64,000 nucleotides of DNA, taken from the NCBI GenBank assembly GCA_029945945.1, contig JAQSDM010000007.1:175349-239348 (forward strand), read 5' to 3'. Both the position numbers and the translations under genes were made by a program. Position 1 is the first letter of the stretch; each line of letters starts with the position of its first letter. Source of the DNA: Algoriphagus sp. (GTDB lineage: Bacteria > Bacteroidota > Bacteroidia > Cytophagales > Cyclobacteriaceae). Positions 56,235 through 64,000 of the stretch are shown one piece after another. A model generated the notes under the pieces. It worked only from the letters and a program-made list of their open reading frames with translations, ran no database searches and was not told the origin of the DNA.

Positions 56235-58332
56235 ATTTCGAAGTACTTTGATAAATAGGAAGGGAAATTTTAAAAGTTGTACCCTGGCCTTCTTCAGAAA
56301 TCACCTCCAAGGAACCTTTGTGATTTTCAATAATAGAATAAACTATTGAAAGACCCAAACCTGTTCCTTTACCTACAGCTTTGGTGGTGAAAAATGGTTC
56401 GAAGATTTTTTGTTTTACCTGAGGTGGCATTCCCGGACCATTGTCTTCAATCTCAACTACTATGTGATCCGAAAAAGCTTTGGTTCGGATTTCGATTTTT
56501 GGATCTTTGATGGTTTCTAAATGATCTGCCAAGGCATGAACAGCATTATTAATAATATTCATAAAGACTTGATTGATCTTTCCTGCCAGGCACTCTACCA
56601 AAGGAAGTTCTCCAAAATCACGAATTATTCTGATTTTGCCTGGAATCGAGCTGTTCAGTAGAATGATGGTACTATTTATTCCATCATGCAGATCTACTTT
56701 TTTTATGTCCTGTTCATCAACTCTGGAGAATAAGCGAAGACCTTTTACGATTTCAACAGTCCTCTTGGCTCCATCCTCCATCCCTTTGAGTAGTTGATCC
56801 ACTTCATCCAAAACATAGTCTAATTCCAAATCCTCCTCTAATTTTTTTGCTTGCTTTACTGAATTTGGCGAAAATTCCTTTTCACCTGTTTCTCGGTAAA
56901 AGTTAATCACTTCCATGATATCCTTAATATCTCTTTTGAGAGGAGCAATATTAGAACTCACAAAATTGATCGGGTTATTAATCTCATGGGCAATCCCGGC
57001 AGTCAGCTGCCCCAGCGAAGCCATTTTCTCCTGATTAACCAATTGGCTTTGTGTATTTTGAAGGTTTCGCAATGCTTGCTCAAGTTCTTCTGTTCGTATG
57101 GTAACCTTTTCTTCGAGCATTGTGTTTTGCTCTCTGATTAGGTCCTCATTTTCCTTAAACATCCTTAATTTGGCTGCTTGTTCTACTTCTTTTTCTTTTT
57201 TCAGAATATTGATTTTGTCTGCCAGAGCGAAAGACAATAGAACAACTTCCAAGGCTGACCCCAATGGCATAATGTAAGCAGTGAGGTTATTGGTAGGGAT
57301 AACACCCATCTCGCTAAAGACGAAAAGGAATATTCCAATCATAAAAATAGACCATGCCAAGAGGTAATACCGGGCAGGACCATATCCGGTTCGTGAAATA
57401 AAATACGCGACTAATAATACAAAAAAGACGACTATCGATTGAGTTACTAATAGAGTTTGGTAACTAATAGTTATAGAAAAGAAAAATGCATTGATCAGAA
57501 TAAAAGAATAAACTATATAAATAAAATAAAACCCTTTATCTAATTTTGGTGTAAATGATTTCGTCGAAAGAAATACTCTTAAAAACCAAATCCCAACAAC
57601 ACTTACAAGCGAGGAAAAAATAACGCCCGATCTTAGGTTAAGCCAAACCGAATCTTGCCAAAATATCTCTTGAGTATAACCCAAAATCGAACTTTGAGCA
57701 AACCAAACCAAAGCTGTGTGAATAACATAAATCAAATATATTTTATCTCTAACAGAAAAGTATAAAAATAAATTATAGAAAAATAAACCAACCAAAACAC
57801 CTGTAAAAATTCCAAACAAAATGTTTTCTCTATTAATAAGCAGATCTATATAAGTCAAATTGCTTATAGTAGCGGAGATGATTTTTTTATTGACACTATT
57901 TACTTGGAGATAGATTGAAATTGGAACGTTTTGAGGAAGCTCCAATTTAAATATAATTGATTTTGACGGAATTGGTTTAGAGTTATAGTCAACTAACCTA
58001 CCTCCTGAATAGCTTCCAATTACTTTTGAACCATCTACAACATACAGCTCCAAACTATCCAACGAAGGATTGTTGATAAAAAAATATTTAGTCTTTTCTT
58101 GACTTTGATTTAAAAGATCGTACTTCAGCCAAATCAGTTCACTGTTAATTCCGAAGTTTTTAAGCTCATTATTTAATGGGATGAAATTTTTAGAATTAAT
58201 AGCTTGATTGATATCAATATCTTCCTCAACAATTAAATATTCATATTTATTTAAATCGACAGGTTTGTCGGTAAGGATGATAGGATTGACTTGAAGAAGA
58301 ATTGTAAAAATCCACGATAAAAATACTATCAT
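56227..58332 (-). CDS. 7TMR-DISM sensor histidine kinase, operon gene 3
   Basis: A 701-residue membrane receptor kinase. Signal segment (about 3-19), an extracellular 7TMR-DISMED2-type beta domain (about 25-165: SELIWLKYDLLN, FFINNPSLDSLELYVVDG), seven hydrophobic segments (about 172-370), a coiled coil (375-432), HisKA with His449 (LGQLTAGIAHEINNPINFVS) and HATPase (NQVFMNIINNAVHAL, DNGPGMPP, GKGTGLGLSIVYS). DISMED2 domains are thought to bind carbohydrate-like or other small ligands. It lies 4 bp after the GNAT gene and overlaps the REC-kinase gene, making it the probable receptor of this operon. Confidence 0.93.
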   Translation of the reverse strand: MIVFLSWIFTILLQVNPIILTDKPVDLNKYEYLIVEEDIDINQAINSKNFIPLNNELKNFGINSELIWLKYDLLNQSQEKTKYFFINNPSLDSLELYVVDGSKVIGSYSGGRLVDYNSKPIPSKSIIFKLELPQNVPISIYLQVNSVNKKIISATISNLTYIDLLINRENILFGIFTGVLVGLFFYNLFLYFSVRDKIYLIYVIHTALVWFAQSSILGYTQEIFWQDSVWLNLRSGVIFSSLVSVVGIWFLRVFLSTKSFTPKLDKGFYFIYIVYSFILINAFFFSITISYQTLLVTQSIVVFFVLLVAYFISRTGYGPARYYLLAWSIFMIGIFLFVFSEMGVIPTNNLTAYIMPLGSALEVVLLSFALADKINILKKEKEVEQAAKLRMFKENEDLIREQNTMLEEKVTIRTEELEQALRNLQNTQSQLVNQEKMASLGQLTAGIAHEINNPINFVSSNIAPLKRDIKDIMEVINFYRETGEKEFSPNSVKQAKKLEEDLELDYVLDEVDQLLKGMEDGAKRTVEIVKGLRLFSRVDEQDIKKVDLHDGINSTIILLNSSIPGKIRIIRDFGELPLVECLAGKINQVFMNIINNAVHALADHLETIKDPKIEIRTKAFSDHIVVEIEDNGPGMPPQVKQKIFEPFFTTKAVGKGTGLGLSIVYSIIENHKGSLEVISEEGQGTTFKISLPIYQSTSKYE

Positions 58333-58336
58333 AAAA

Positions 58337-59038
58337 TCATTTCCAGTTTGGATTTTTAATTAACAAATCATAGGTAATCTCAATTGGACCTTTATAGGTC
58401 ATTTCAACTCTTTTACATTGCAAGTTTTTTCTTAAATCAAATATATAATCTCTTTCTTCTTCAAGAGCAAGAGGAAGTCCTTTGACATCTTTTAGGATTG
58501 CAAGAGTTGCTACAAGATCTAATTTCGGATAGAAAAATGTTCCTTTATTTCCAATTTTCTCTTCAATTTCAAAACCTTTTTGCAACGTAGGCTTCAATGT
58601 ATATTCAGCACATAACGCAAATAAGGTCGGGACATTTAACTGTTCTGCTATCACTAATGACGTTCTGGAAAGGAAAATTGCTCCTATTCCGTATCCTGAG
58701 ATTGCTTTGCTATTCCACAATCCCCCGATTTCTCCAGTTCCTATTTGCCTATATTCTCCTACTAATTCACGTATGGTTGAATCAACCTGAGCAATGGCTC
58801 CTTCAAGCGGTAAAGGATAATTTTGGTGAGCGATATGAATTCTGAGTCCGCTAACCACATTTCCCGTAGAATCTTCATGAACAGTAACCACAAATACAAA
58901 TGGATTATCTTTCCACTCATTATTTGAGGATGTCACTTTAGTAACTCCATAATCTTTCAGAACATTGGCATGCCCGTCAATGAACATTTGACAAATTTCA
59001 GGCTCATCAATCGCTCTAAATGCTTTGAATGTGAACAT
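58337..59038 (-). CDS. GNAT-fold protein, possible acyltransferase, operon gene 2
   Basis: A 233-residue cytoplasmic protein whose core follows the GNAT pattern: FVVTVHEDSTGNVVSGLRIH (beta4-like strand), EIGGLWNSKAISGYGIGAIF (motif A/pyrophosphate-loop region) and SLVIAEQLNVPTLFALCAEY leading to LKPTLQKGFEIEEKIG. This general shape is shared with N-acyltransferases, including acyl-homoserine-lactone and N-acyl-amino-acid synthases, but no subfamily can be fixed by eye. The gene is packed 1 bp after the E1-nitroreductase gene and 4 bp before the receptor kinase, which suggests a joint product that the kinase might sense. Confidence 0.7.
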   Translation of the reverse strand: MFTFKAFRAIDEPEICQMFIDGHANVLKDYGVTKVTSSNNEWKDNPFVFVVTVHEDSTGNVVSGLRIHIAHQNYPLPLEGAIAQVDSTIRELVGEYRQIGTGEIGGLWNSKAISGYGIGAIFLSRTSLVIAEQLNVPTLFALCAEYTLKPTLQKGFEIEEKIGNKGTFFYPKLDLVATLAILKDVKGLPLALEEERDYIFDLRKNLQCKRVEMTYKGPIEITYDLLIKNPNWK

Positions 59039-59039
59039 T

Positions 59040-61307
59040 TTAAAGAATCATTAAGGATTCTGATACATCACGGCGATATGATCTCATACTTGGTTCTCCT
59101 GCCATATTTATCCTAAACATAAAGATTTCTTCCATTTTTTGATTCCTATTGAACAATGTATTGAAAGACGTCTTCAATTCTTTGATAATATTCTCCTCAT
59201 CCTGAGTAAATCCATGATTTATATCCCTCTGAATTTTATTGAAAATAAACAAGGAGGCAGTCACCGGCTGGAAACTCAAACCTTGCATATTGGCATTAAT
59301 CCAGATTCGCTGGATGGTCTGTCCGGCATTTAGGTAAGTTTTTGGACTACTTTCCTTTCCGTTCAACAAAAAGACTGCTGAGGAACTTATCAGAGTTTGT
59401 TTAGATATTTTTGTAAGTCCAAACCCCATGAGAAATTTCCTGAAAAAACTTACAGTTCTAGGATCTTTTAAAAGACCCATAGCAGCTCTTTCTGTACCCG
59501 ATAGCTCCAATGTAGCGATATCAATCCCATCTTTAGTCTCTTTTGCTTCTTTGTCAGACCATCGCACTTCATGAATAAAATCCTTCAAGCCTTGCTCATG
59601 GAATAATCTCATTCGATCCATTCCTCCTAAAATTTCAGAAAGCTTCTCAAGGTCTGTTACTTGTTCCAGCATTTCAATTTCGAGTCCGGATTTGGTTGCA
59701 ATATTTATAAACTCACTTATTTGATGTGGTGTCAAATTTTGTTTTTTTTCATTTTTTCGATTTGTACATCTGATTCCTATTCCTTCCACTAACTCCCCAA
59801 AAGGAACTTTCAAAGGTTCTTTACTTTTTGATATAAATCGAATACTAGCAATACAATCTTCCTCAAAATCATTTATCTGATTAATAATCTCTATTTCAAT
59901 CCCCATTTTGGCTGAGGCTAATCGTAAGTTTTCCAGTGCAGCTCCAAATGCAATCAAAGAGCCAGTTCCAAGAAAATCAAGTAATGAATGACTTCGAACC
60001 TGATCATGAAATAGATGTAAAACTCCCTTCTTGTCAAAAACCCAAATCCAAGGCTGAACATTACCACCGGAAGGAGCAAGGTTTGCCAATTCAACTAATT
60101 GATGAAGGTCCTCCGGATTTAAGATATAGCCGGAAGGCAATACATCATTAGGAATATTAAATGAAAGTGCATCTTTATTTACAACTATTTCTAGTTGTTT
60201 TTGCACTAAATCCGTTGATTCCGATTCAAGAATTTGATCAAGGTCGACATAGTATCGACCCGAATTCACTGAGTCACCTAAAAATAATTTTCTGGCAATA
60301 TGGGCAACAGTAGCCCCTCCCAAAAAAACTGCTGAGGCTAGCTGGGGCCATGAAGTAATTGTTTGACCGACTTCCAAAAGCGATGCCTTCATTCTTGGGG
60401 AAAGCGTATCTAAACCTGTTATTTTGAGACCTATCGCTACCTTCTGAGTATTAGAAATGTTTTTTAAGGACTTAACATCAACATTACCCATAGCACCATG
60501 GAATAATTCTCTTTCGGGCTCCAAATCAAATCTCTCAACATCCAACATTCCTCTGTCGGAAGTATCCATCATCACCGGTACCGAATGAGAACGAGCATGC
60601 TCTCTGATTAGAACCTTGATATCCAAACTATCGCACTCATCAACCAATAGATCTAGCTTCCCTCCTTTGAGAATAAAATCCTCAATATTCCCAGGAGTTA
60701 TTCCATCCCGATACAAGGTCAACTTCAGATAAGGGTCTATTTCGGAAATTTCACGAGCAGCTATAATAATTTTTTCCTCTCCAAGGCTTGTAATTCCTGC
60801 CTTAAGTCTGTTCAGATTACTTAATTCTAAAGTATCAAAATCAGCTAGACGCATCTCACCACAACTTCTTTCCAAAGCCATGGCTAAGGCAACACTTTGA
60901 CCAACCGAAAGCCCTACAATTCCAACTTTTTTGGTGGCGAGCTCATCCTGTTCAGTAGGGGTGATTTTGTAATTATTTCTGATTGTTCTAACCCGGATAA
61001 ATTCTGCCTCAGGCAGAATATGAACTAGTGCAAATTTCCATGGGTAGAAAACCCAGTTTCCATAGGTCTCCCTTTCATTTTCGATTAAAAAATTACTTAC
61101 CAACTCCTCCAGGTCCGAAATCGAAAGCTGTTTCTGTGGATATTGCGATTTAATGAGATCTGCAACCTGGCTTTCAATTTTATCAATAATCTGAATGTGT
61201 GGTATTTTCTTTATTTCGAGCAACTCCTCGAAATCTGATGAAACTTTCGGATTTAATATTAATGGTGAAATTCGATCATTGAGATCAAATTTTCTTGTTG
61301 TAAACAT
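59040..61307 (-). CDS. E1-like (ThiF) / nitroreductase fusion, Rv1355c (MoeY)-like, operon gene 1
   Basis: A 755-residue two-domain enzyme. After about 120 N-terminal residues comes an E1/ThiF adenylating fold: nucleotide loop VGIVGLSVGQ (129-137 region), acidic strand ADFDTLELSNLNR (155-167) and LLVDECDSLDIKVLIREHA. The second half (from about 395) is a nitroreductase-type flavin domain: VELANLAPSGGNVQPWIWVF, GIRCTNRK and a C-terminal FQPVTASLFIFNK. M. tuberculosis Rv1355c has the same order. E1 and nitroreductase pairs occur in azole-forming peptide natural-product pathways, so a biosynthetic or modifying role is plausible. It is the first gene of a four-gene operon with two kinases. Confidence 0.88.
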   Translation of the reverse strand: MFTTRKFDLNDRISPLILNPKVSSDFEELLEIKKIPHIQIIDKIESQVADLIKSQYPQKQLSISDLEELVSNFLIENERETYGNWVFYPWKFALVHILPEAEFIRVRTIRNNYKITPTEQDELATKKVGIVGLSVGQSVALAMALERSCGEMRLADFDTLELSNLNRLKAGITSLGEEKIIIAAREISEIDPYLKLTLYRDGITPGNIEDFILKGGKLDLLVDECDSLDIKVLIREHARSHSVPVMMDTSDRGMLDVERFDLEPERELFHGAMGNVDVKSLKNISNTQKVAIGLKITGLDTLSPRMKASLLEVGQTITSWPQLASAVFLGGATVAHIARKLFLGDSVNSGRYYVDLDQILESESTDLVQKQLEIVVNKDALSFNIPNDVLPSGYILNPEDLHQLVELANLAPSGGNVQPWIWVFDKKGVLHLFHDQVRSHSLLDFLGTGSLIAFGAALENLRLASAKMGIEIEIINQINDFEEDCIASIRFISKSKEPLKVPFGELVEGIGIRCTNRKNEKKQNLTPHQISEFINIATKSGLEIEMLEQVTDLEKLSEILGGMDRMRLFHEQGLKDFIHEVRWSDKEAKETKDGIDIATLELSGTERAAMGLLKDPRTVSFFRKFLMGFGLTKISKQTLISSSAVFLLNGKESSPKTYLNAGQTIQRIWINANMQGLSFQPVTASLFIFNKIQRDINHGFTQDEENIIKELKTSFNTLFNRNQKMEEIFMFRINMAGEPSMRSYRRDVSESLMIL

Positions 61308-61325
61308 GTGGAATTAATGGGGTGG

Positions 61326-61365
61326 TTAACTTGAGTAAAGTTAATTTTTTCAACTACAAGTTGAA
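61326..61365. promoter_or_regulatory. Two dyads in the divergent control region
   Basis: TTAACTT-GAGTA-AAGTTAA (61326-61344) and TTCAACT-ACA-AGTTGAA (61349-61365) have perfect 7-bp arms and centres 22 bp apart, i.e. two helical turns. They lie between the E1-nitroreductase operon and the divergent REC gene. Possible operators. Confidence 0.5.
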
Positions 61366-61514
61366 TTAATTATTCTTTATTTTGACATTAACCTCACAAA
61401 ACTTTTTTTAATTTCAAGTTAGTTATGGATGGATTGACGAATTGGTTTGCTTTTTAAACAGAAAAGGAATTATTTTAATAAAGGGTAAAACTGGCCCTCT
61501 GAAAAATTTGGTTA

Positions 61515-61988
61515 ATGGAAGCTACACCTGAAGAGAAAATTAAGATTCTGTATGTCGATGATGAAGAAAACAATCTTCAAGCATTCAAAGCAACTTTCAG
61601 GAGAGACTACAAGATTTTTTTAGCTATTTCGGCTAAAGCGGGAAGAGAAATTCTTGAAAACGAGAAAGTTGACATTATTATCACAGATCAACGAATGCCT
61701 GAGGAAACAGGGGTGGAGTTTTTAGAATCAGTAATTCCAAAATTCCCAGAACCAATTCGGGTTCTTTTGACAGGATATACGGATATACAGGCTGTAATTG
61801 ATGCAATCAATAAAGGTCAGGTCTATCACTATTTGACTAAACCATGGGAAGAAGATTACCTGAGAACAGTCATCAAGAATGCGTACGAGATTTTTATTCT
61901 TCGAAGAGAAAATGAAAGACTTACTCAAGCACTCATTAAAGCAAACGAGCAATTAGAGTTCCTATTGAGACAGAATCTTCTTTCCTGA
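61515..61988 (+). CDS. Stand-alone receiver protein, divergent to the E1/kinase operon
   Basis: A 157-residue response regulator with only a receiver domain (Asp58 in IIITDQRMPEE, TGYTDIQAVIDAINKGQVY, LTKPWEED) and a C-terminal coiled coil (about 117-155, RRENERLTQALIKANEQLEF). Its receiver is strikingly like the one in the REC-kinase at 55149: both share VDDE.NNL..F.AT.R.D.KIF, DQRMP and AINKG.VY...KPW. It is therefore probably a member of the same phosphorelay, perhaps a phosphate sink or adaptor that binds another protein through its coiled coil. Its stop is one base from the ald stop. Confidence 0.88.
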   Translation: MEATPEEKIKILYVDDEENNLQAFKATFRRDYKIFLAISAKAGREILENEKVDIIITDQRMPEETGVEFLESVIPKFPEPIRVLLTGYTDIQAVIDAINKGQVYHYLTKPWEEDYLRTVIKNAYEIFILRRENERLTQALIKANEQLEFLLRQNLLS

Positions 61989-61989
61989 A

Positions 61990-63204
61990 TTAATACCTAG
62001 CAGCAAGTAATAGCTGGAGTTCTTTATGGGTTAACCCAAATTTTCTAGCCAAATAGGCATTTGTGAGACTTCCTCTATAGGTGTAAACTCCCCTCAAAAA
62101 CCATTTGTAGTTAAAAATCATCTCTTCTGCTCCGCCCAAATCTGCCATCTGGAGAATGATCGGAGTAAAGATATTGCTCAAGGAGTAAGAAGCTGTTCTC
62201 GCCACTCGCGATGGAATATTAGGAACACAATAATGGATAATATCATGAACCATGAATACGGGTTCATCATGAGTAGTCATCCTTGCCGTCTCAATACACC
62301 CCCCCTGATCTATACTTACATCGATTAAAATACTGCCATGCATCATATTGGCAACCATTTCCTCGCTCACTACGATTTTGTTTCGGCCTTTTTCAGCCCT
62401 TAAGGCACCTATTACAACATCTGCCTCAGACATCGCCTGACTCAGACTGAAATTATCAATCGTTGAAGTGTAAATCTGCTGTCCAATCAATTGCTTGATT
62501 CTTCTTAGTTTATAGATATGATTATCAAAAATCTTAATATTTGCTCCCAACCCAAGAGCTGTCCTTGCAGCATATTCTGCTACCGTACCCGCCCCAATAA
62601 TTACAACTTGAGTTGGAGGAACTCCGGTAACCCCACCCATAATTAATCCTTTCCCGTCATTTACACTGGACAGGTATTCAGCAGCAATCAGCATCACCGT
62701 GCTTCCTGCTATTTCGGACATTGCCCTGACCACCGGCATCCCACCTACCTTATCTTCAAGGTATTCAAAAGCCACTGCTGTTATCTTTTTTTCATTGAGT
62801 TTTTGGATAAATTCCTGATTCTGACTTCCCAGTTGCAAAGCAGAAATCAGACAACTCCCTGTACGCATCATGTCCATTTCTACCTGAGTAGGAGGATCAA
62901 CTTTGAGCACAATATCTGCATCCAAAGCTTCTTTGCTGGTATAGACAATTTTAGCTCCTGCATCGGAATAATCCTGATCGGTGAATTTTGCCTGTAACCC
63001 GGCACCTGTTTCAACCACAACACTGATTCCATTATTCGAAAGCAGTCCAATTGCTTCCGGAGTCAGACATATCCTTTTCTCCTGAGAAGAAGCTTCTTTT
63101 GGCAAACCCACAATCAAGGATTTATCACTTTTTCTTACCTGAGCTGGCGCCTCTTTGGGAATCAATCCCACGGCTGTTACTTCACTTAGTTCAGATGGCA
63201 TCAT
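61990..63204 (-). CDS. ald: Alanine dehydrogenase
   Basis: NAD-dependent interconversion of L-alanine and pyruvate plus ammonia. The 404 residues show the N-terminal catalytic domain (VGLPKEASSQEKRICLTPE, VVVETGAG), the Rossmann site VVIIGAGTVAEYAART and the closing NIPSRVARTASYSLSN. The start ATG at 63204 (MMPSELSEV) overlaps the tsaE end by 14 bp; a longer frame to 63252 would run deeply into tsaE and is rejected. The porX-tsaE-ald order is seen in many Bacteroidota. Confidence 0.92.
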   Translation of the reverse strand: MMPSELSEVTAVGLIPKEAPAQVRKSDKSLIVGLPKEASSQEKRICLTPEAIGLLSNNGISVVVETGAGLQAKFTDQDYSDAGAKIVYTSKEALDADIVLKVDPPTQVEMDMMRTGSCLISALQLGSQNQEFIQKLNEKKITAVAFEYLEDKVGGMPVVRAMSEIAGSTVMLIAAEYLSSVNDGKGLIMGGVTGVPPTQVVIIGAGTVAEYAARTALGLGANIKIFDNHIYKLRRIKQLIGQQIYTSTIDNFSLSQAMSEADVVIGALRAEKGRNKIVVSEEMVANMMHGSILIDVSIDQGGCIETARMTTHDEPVFMVHDIIHYCVPNIPSRVARTASYSLSNIFTPIILQMADLGGAEEMIFNYKWFLRGVYTYRGSLTNAYLARKFGLTHKELQLLLAARY

Positions 63205-63622
63205 GGATATGTTGAAATGTAACTTGTCGTTTGAGGTCGGAAATTGATTCAATCTTGATTAAGAAAAAATTTTCTGGTAGAAAAGCCTCAATTTTCTCAG
63301 CCCATTCTATCCAGCAATAATTTCCACTATAAAAATACTCTTCTATTCCAATATCCAATGCCTCCGTAGGATCGTCTAATCGATAAAAGTCAAAGTGGTA
63401 GAATACATTTCCCTCCTGGTTTTCATACTGATTGACAATCCCGAAGGTTGGACTACTTACCTGATCCAGGATTCCAAACTTATCGGCCAGTGCTTTAATA
63501 AGTGTAGTTTTACCCGCACCCATCGAACCCTGAAAGACCCAAACCTTTTCCTCGCCAGCTTCGCTGATAAGTAAAGAAGCTGCAGATTCAATTTCGCTTA
63601 GTTCGTAGGTAATTGACTTCAA
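63191..63622 (-). CDS. tsaE: tRNA threonylcarbamoyladenosine biosynthesis ATPase TsaE
   Basis: ATPase of the t6A-modification complex with TsaB and TsaD. The 143 residues have the P-loop GSMGAGKTTLIKAL, switch-like SSPTFGIVNQY, HFDFYRLDDPTEA and IEWAEKIEAFLP, all standard for the family. It sits 10 bp after the porX stop and overlaps the ald start, so the three genes are probably one transcript. Confidence 0.96.
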   Translation of the reverse strand: MKSITYELSEIESAASLLISEAGEEKVWVFQGSMGAGKTTLIKALADKFGILDQVSSPTFGIVNQYENQEGNVFYHFDFYRLDDPTEALDIGIEEYFYSGNYCWIEWAEKIEAFLPENFFLIKIESISDLKRQVTFQHIHDAI

Positions 63623-63632
63623 ACTTTGATTC

Positions 63633-64000
63633 CTATTTTGGTGAGAGATGAACGATCGGAATGATCATTTCCTCCAAAGATACACCTCCGTGCTGAAAGG
63701 TGTCTTTGTAATAGTTCACATAATAATTGTAATTATTGGGGTAAGCAAAAAAGTAATCCTCCACGGCGAATACATAACTGGAAGAAACATTCAATTTAGG
63801 CAATTTCGCATCCTCAGGTTTTTTGATTTCAAAAACTTTTCCTGCCTCGAAATTCAGGTTTTTTCCTTGTTTGTAGCGAAGATTTGTAGTCACATTTTTA
63901 TCCCCAATGATTCGATAAGGTTTATTAACTTTTTTTGTTCCATGATCTGTAGTGATGATCACTTCTGATCCTGAATTCTGGATTTTTTTAAGCAATTCAA
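63633..64000 (-). CDS. porX: PorX-type response regulator / PglZ phosphatase, 3' end only
   Basis: The frame runs off the window edge, leaving the last 121 or so codons. They match the C-terminus of the PglZ (alkaline-phosphatase superfamily) domain of PorX: VIITTDHGTKKVNKPYRIIG (metal-site Asp-His), NVTTNLRYKQGKNL, YPNNYNYYVNYY and the final FQHGGVSLEEMIIPI. PorX regulates the type IX secretion system in Bacteroidota and has a receiver domain that would lie outside the window. Confidence 0.88.
   Translation of the reverse strand, partial: ELLKKIQNSGSEVIITTDHGTKKVNKPYRIIGDKNVTTNLRYKQGKNLNFEAGKVFEIKKPEDAKLPKLNVSSSYVFAVEDYFFAYPNNYNYYVNYYKDTFQHGGVSLEEMIIPIVHLSPK

Noticed and set aside
63633..63995. 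A complete 120-residue gene starting at the apparent methionine near 63995
   Set aside because: The frame continues to the window edge and the sequence is the C-terminal end of the PglZ domain of a PorX-type protein, so the start is internal.

Overview
The window looks like chromosomal DNA of a Bacteroidota bacterium, most likely order Cytophagales (Cyclobacteriaceae/Algoriphagus-like; the family-level call is inference). Supporting signs are the 3' end of a PorX-type response regulator/PglZ protein next to tsaE and an alanine dehydrogenase, DUF4924 and DUF4142 proteins, many short lipoprotein signals, and Bacteroidetes-type promoters (TAnnTTTG, twice with TTTG exactly 20 nt upstream). No rRNA, insertion sequence, prophage or CRISPR array was seen. 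There is one tRNA, tRNA-Leu(GAG).

Layout. 0-10 kb: the truncated priA gene; a lipoprotein esterase; a three-gene MacAB-like efflux operon; a four-helix-bundle (S23/IVS-type) gene set between inverted short repeats; and the aguB-aguA pair (agmatine to putrescine). 10-18 kb: a repeat-rich, partly decayed stretch with hypothetical membrane or secreted proteins, a Nudix hydrolase, a vanadium-haloperoxidase-like lipoprotein, an AraC regulator, a truncated haemoglobin and several gene fragments. 18-35 kb: degradative and envelope genes. These are three tandem CE1-type esterases, a beta-helix protein, a small regulon of membrane proteins around a winged-helix regulator with two matching palindromic operators, a sugar isomerase-like protein, a sulfatase, an FNR-type oxidoreductase, fumarylacetoacetase and a CocE-type hydrolase. 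35-55 kb: mostly housekeeping genes. These are valS, an M42 peptidase with a decayed duplicate of its own tail, a long PurF-like protein, folD, lepA, a UPF1-like helicase and ppa, together with a sigma-54 activator, a hybrid kinase and a small secreted protein preceded by a good sigma-54 promoter.

55-61.5 kb holds the most unusual locus. It is a tightly packed four-gene operon: an E1/ThiF-nitroreductase fusion (same architecture as mycobacterial Rv1355c/MoeY), a GNAT-fold protein that may be an acyltransferase, a 7TM-receptor (7TMR-DISM) histidine kinase, and a REC-histidine kinase. A stand-alone REC protein, closely similar to the REC domain of the last operon gene, is divergently encoded across a promoter region with two dyads spaced 22 bp. 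The layout suggests a self-contained circuit in which two enzymes make or modify a small molecule and two kinases sense and relay it. That is a hypothesis from gene content, not a demonstrated function. The window ends with ald, tsaE and the 3' end of porX.
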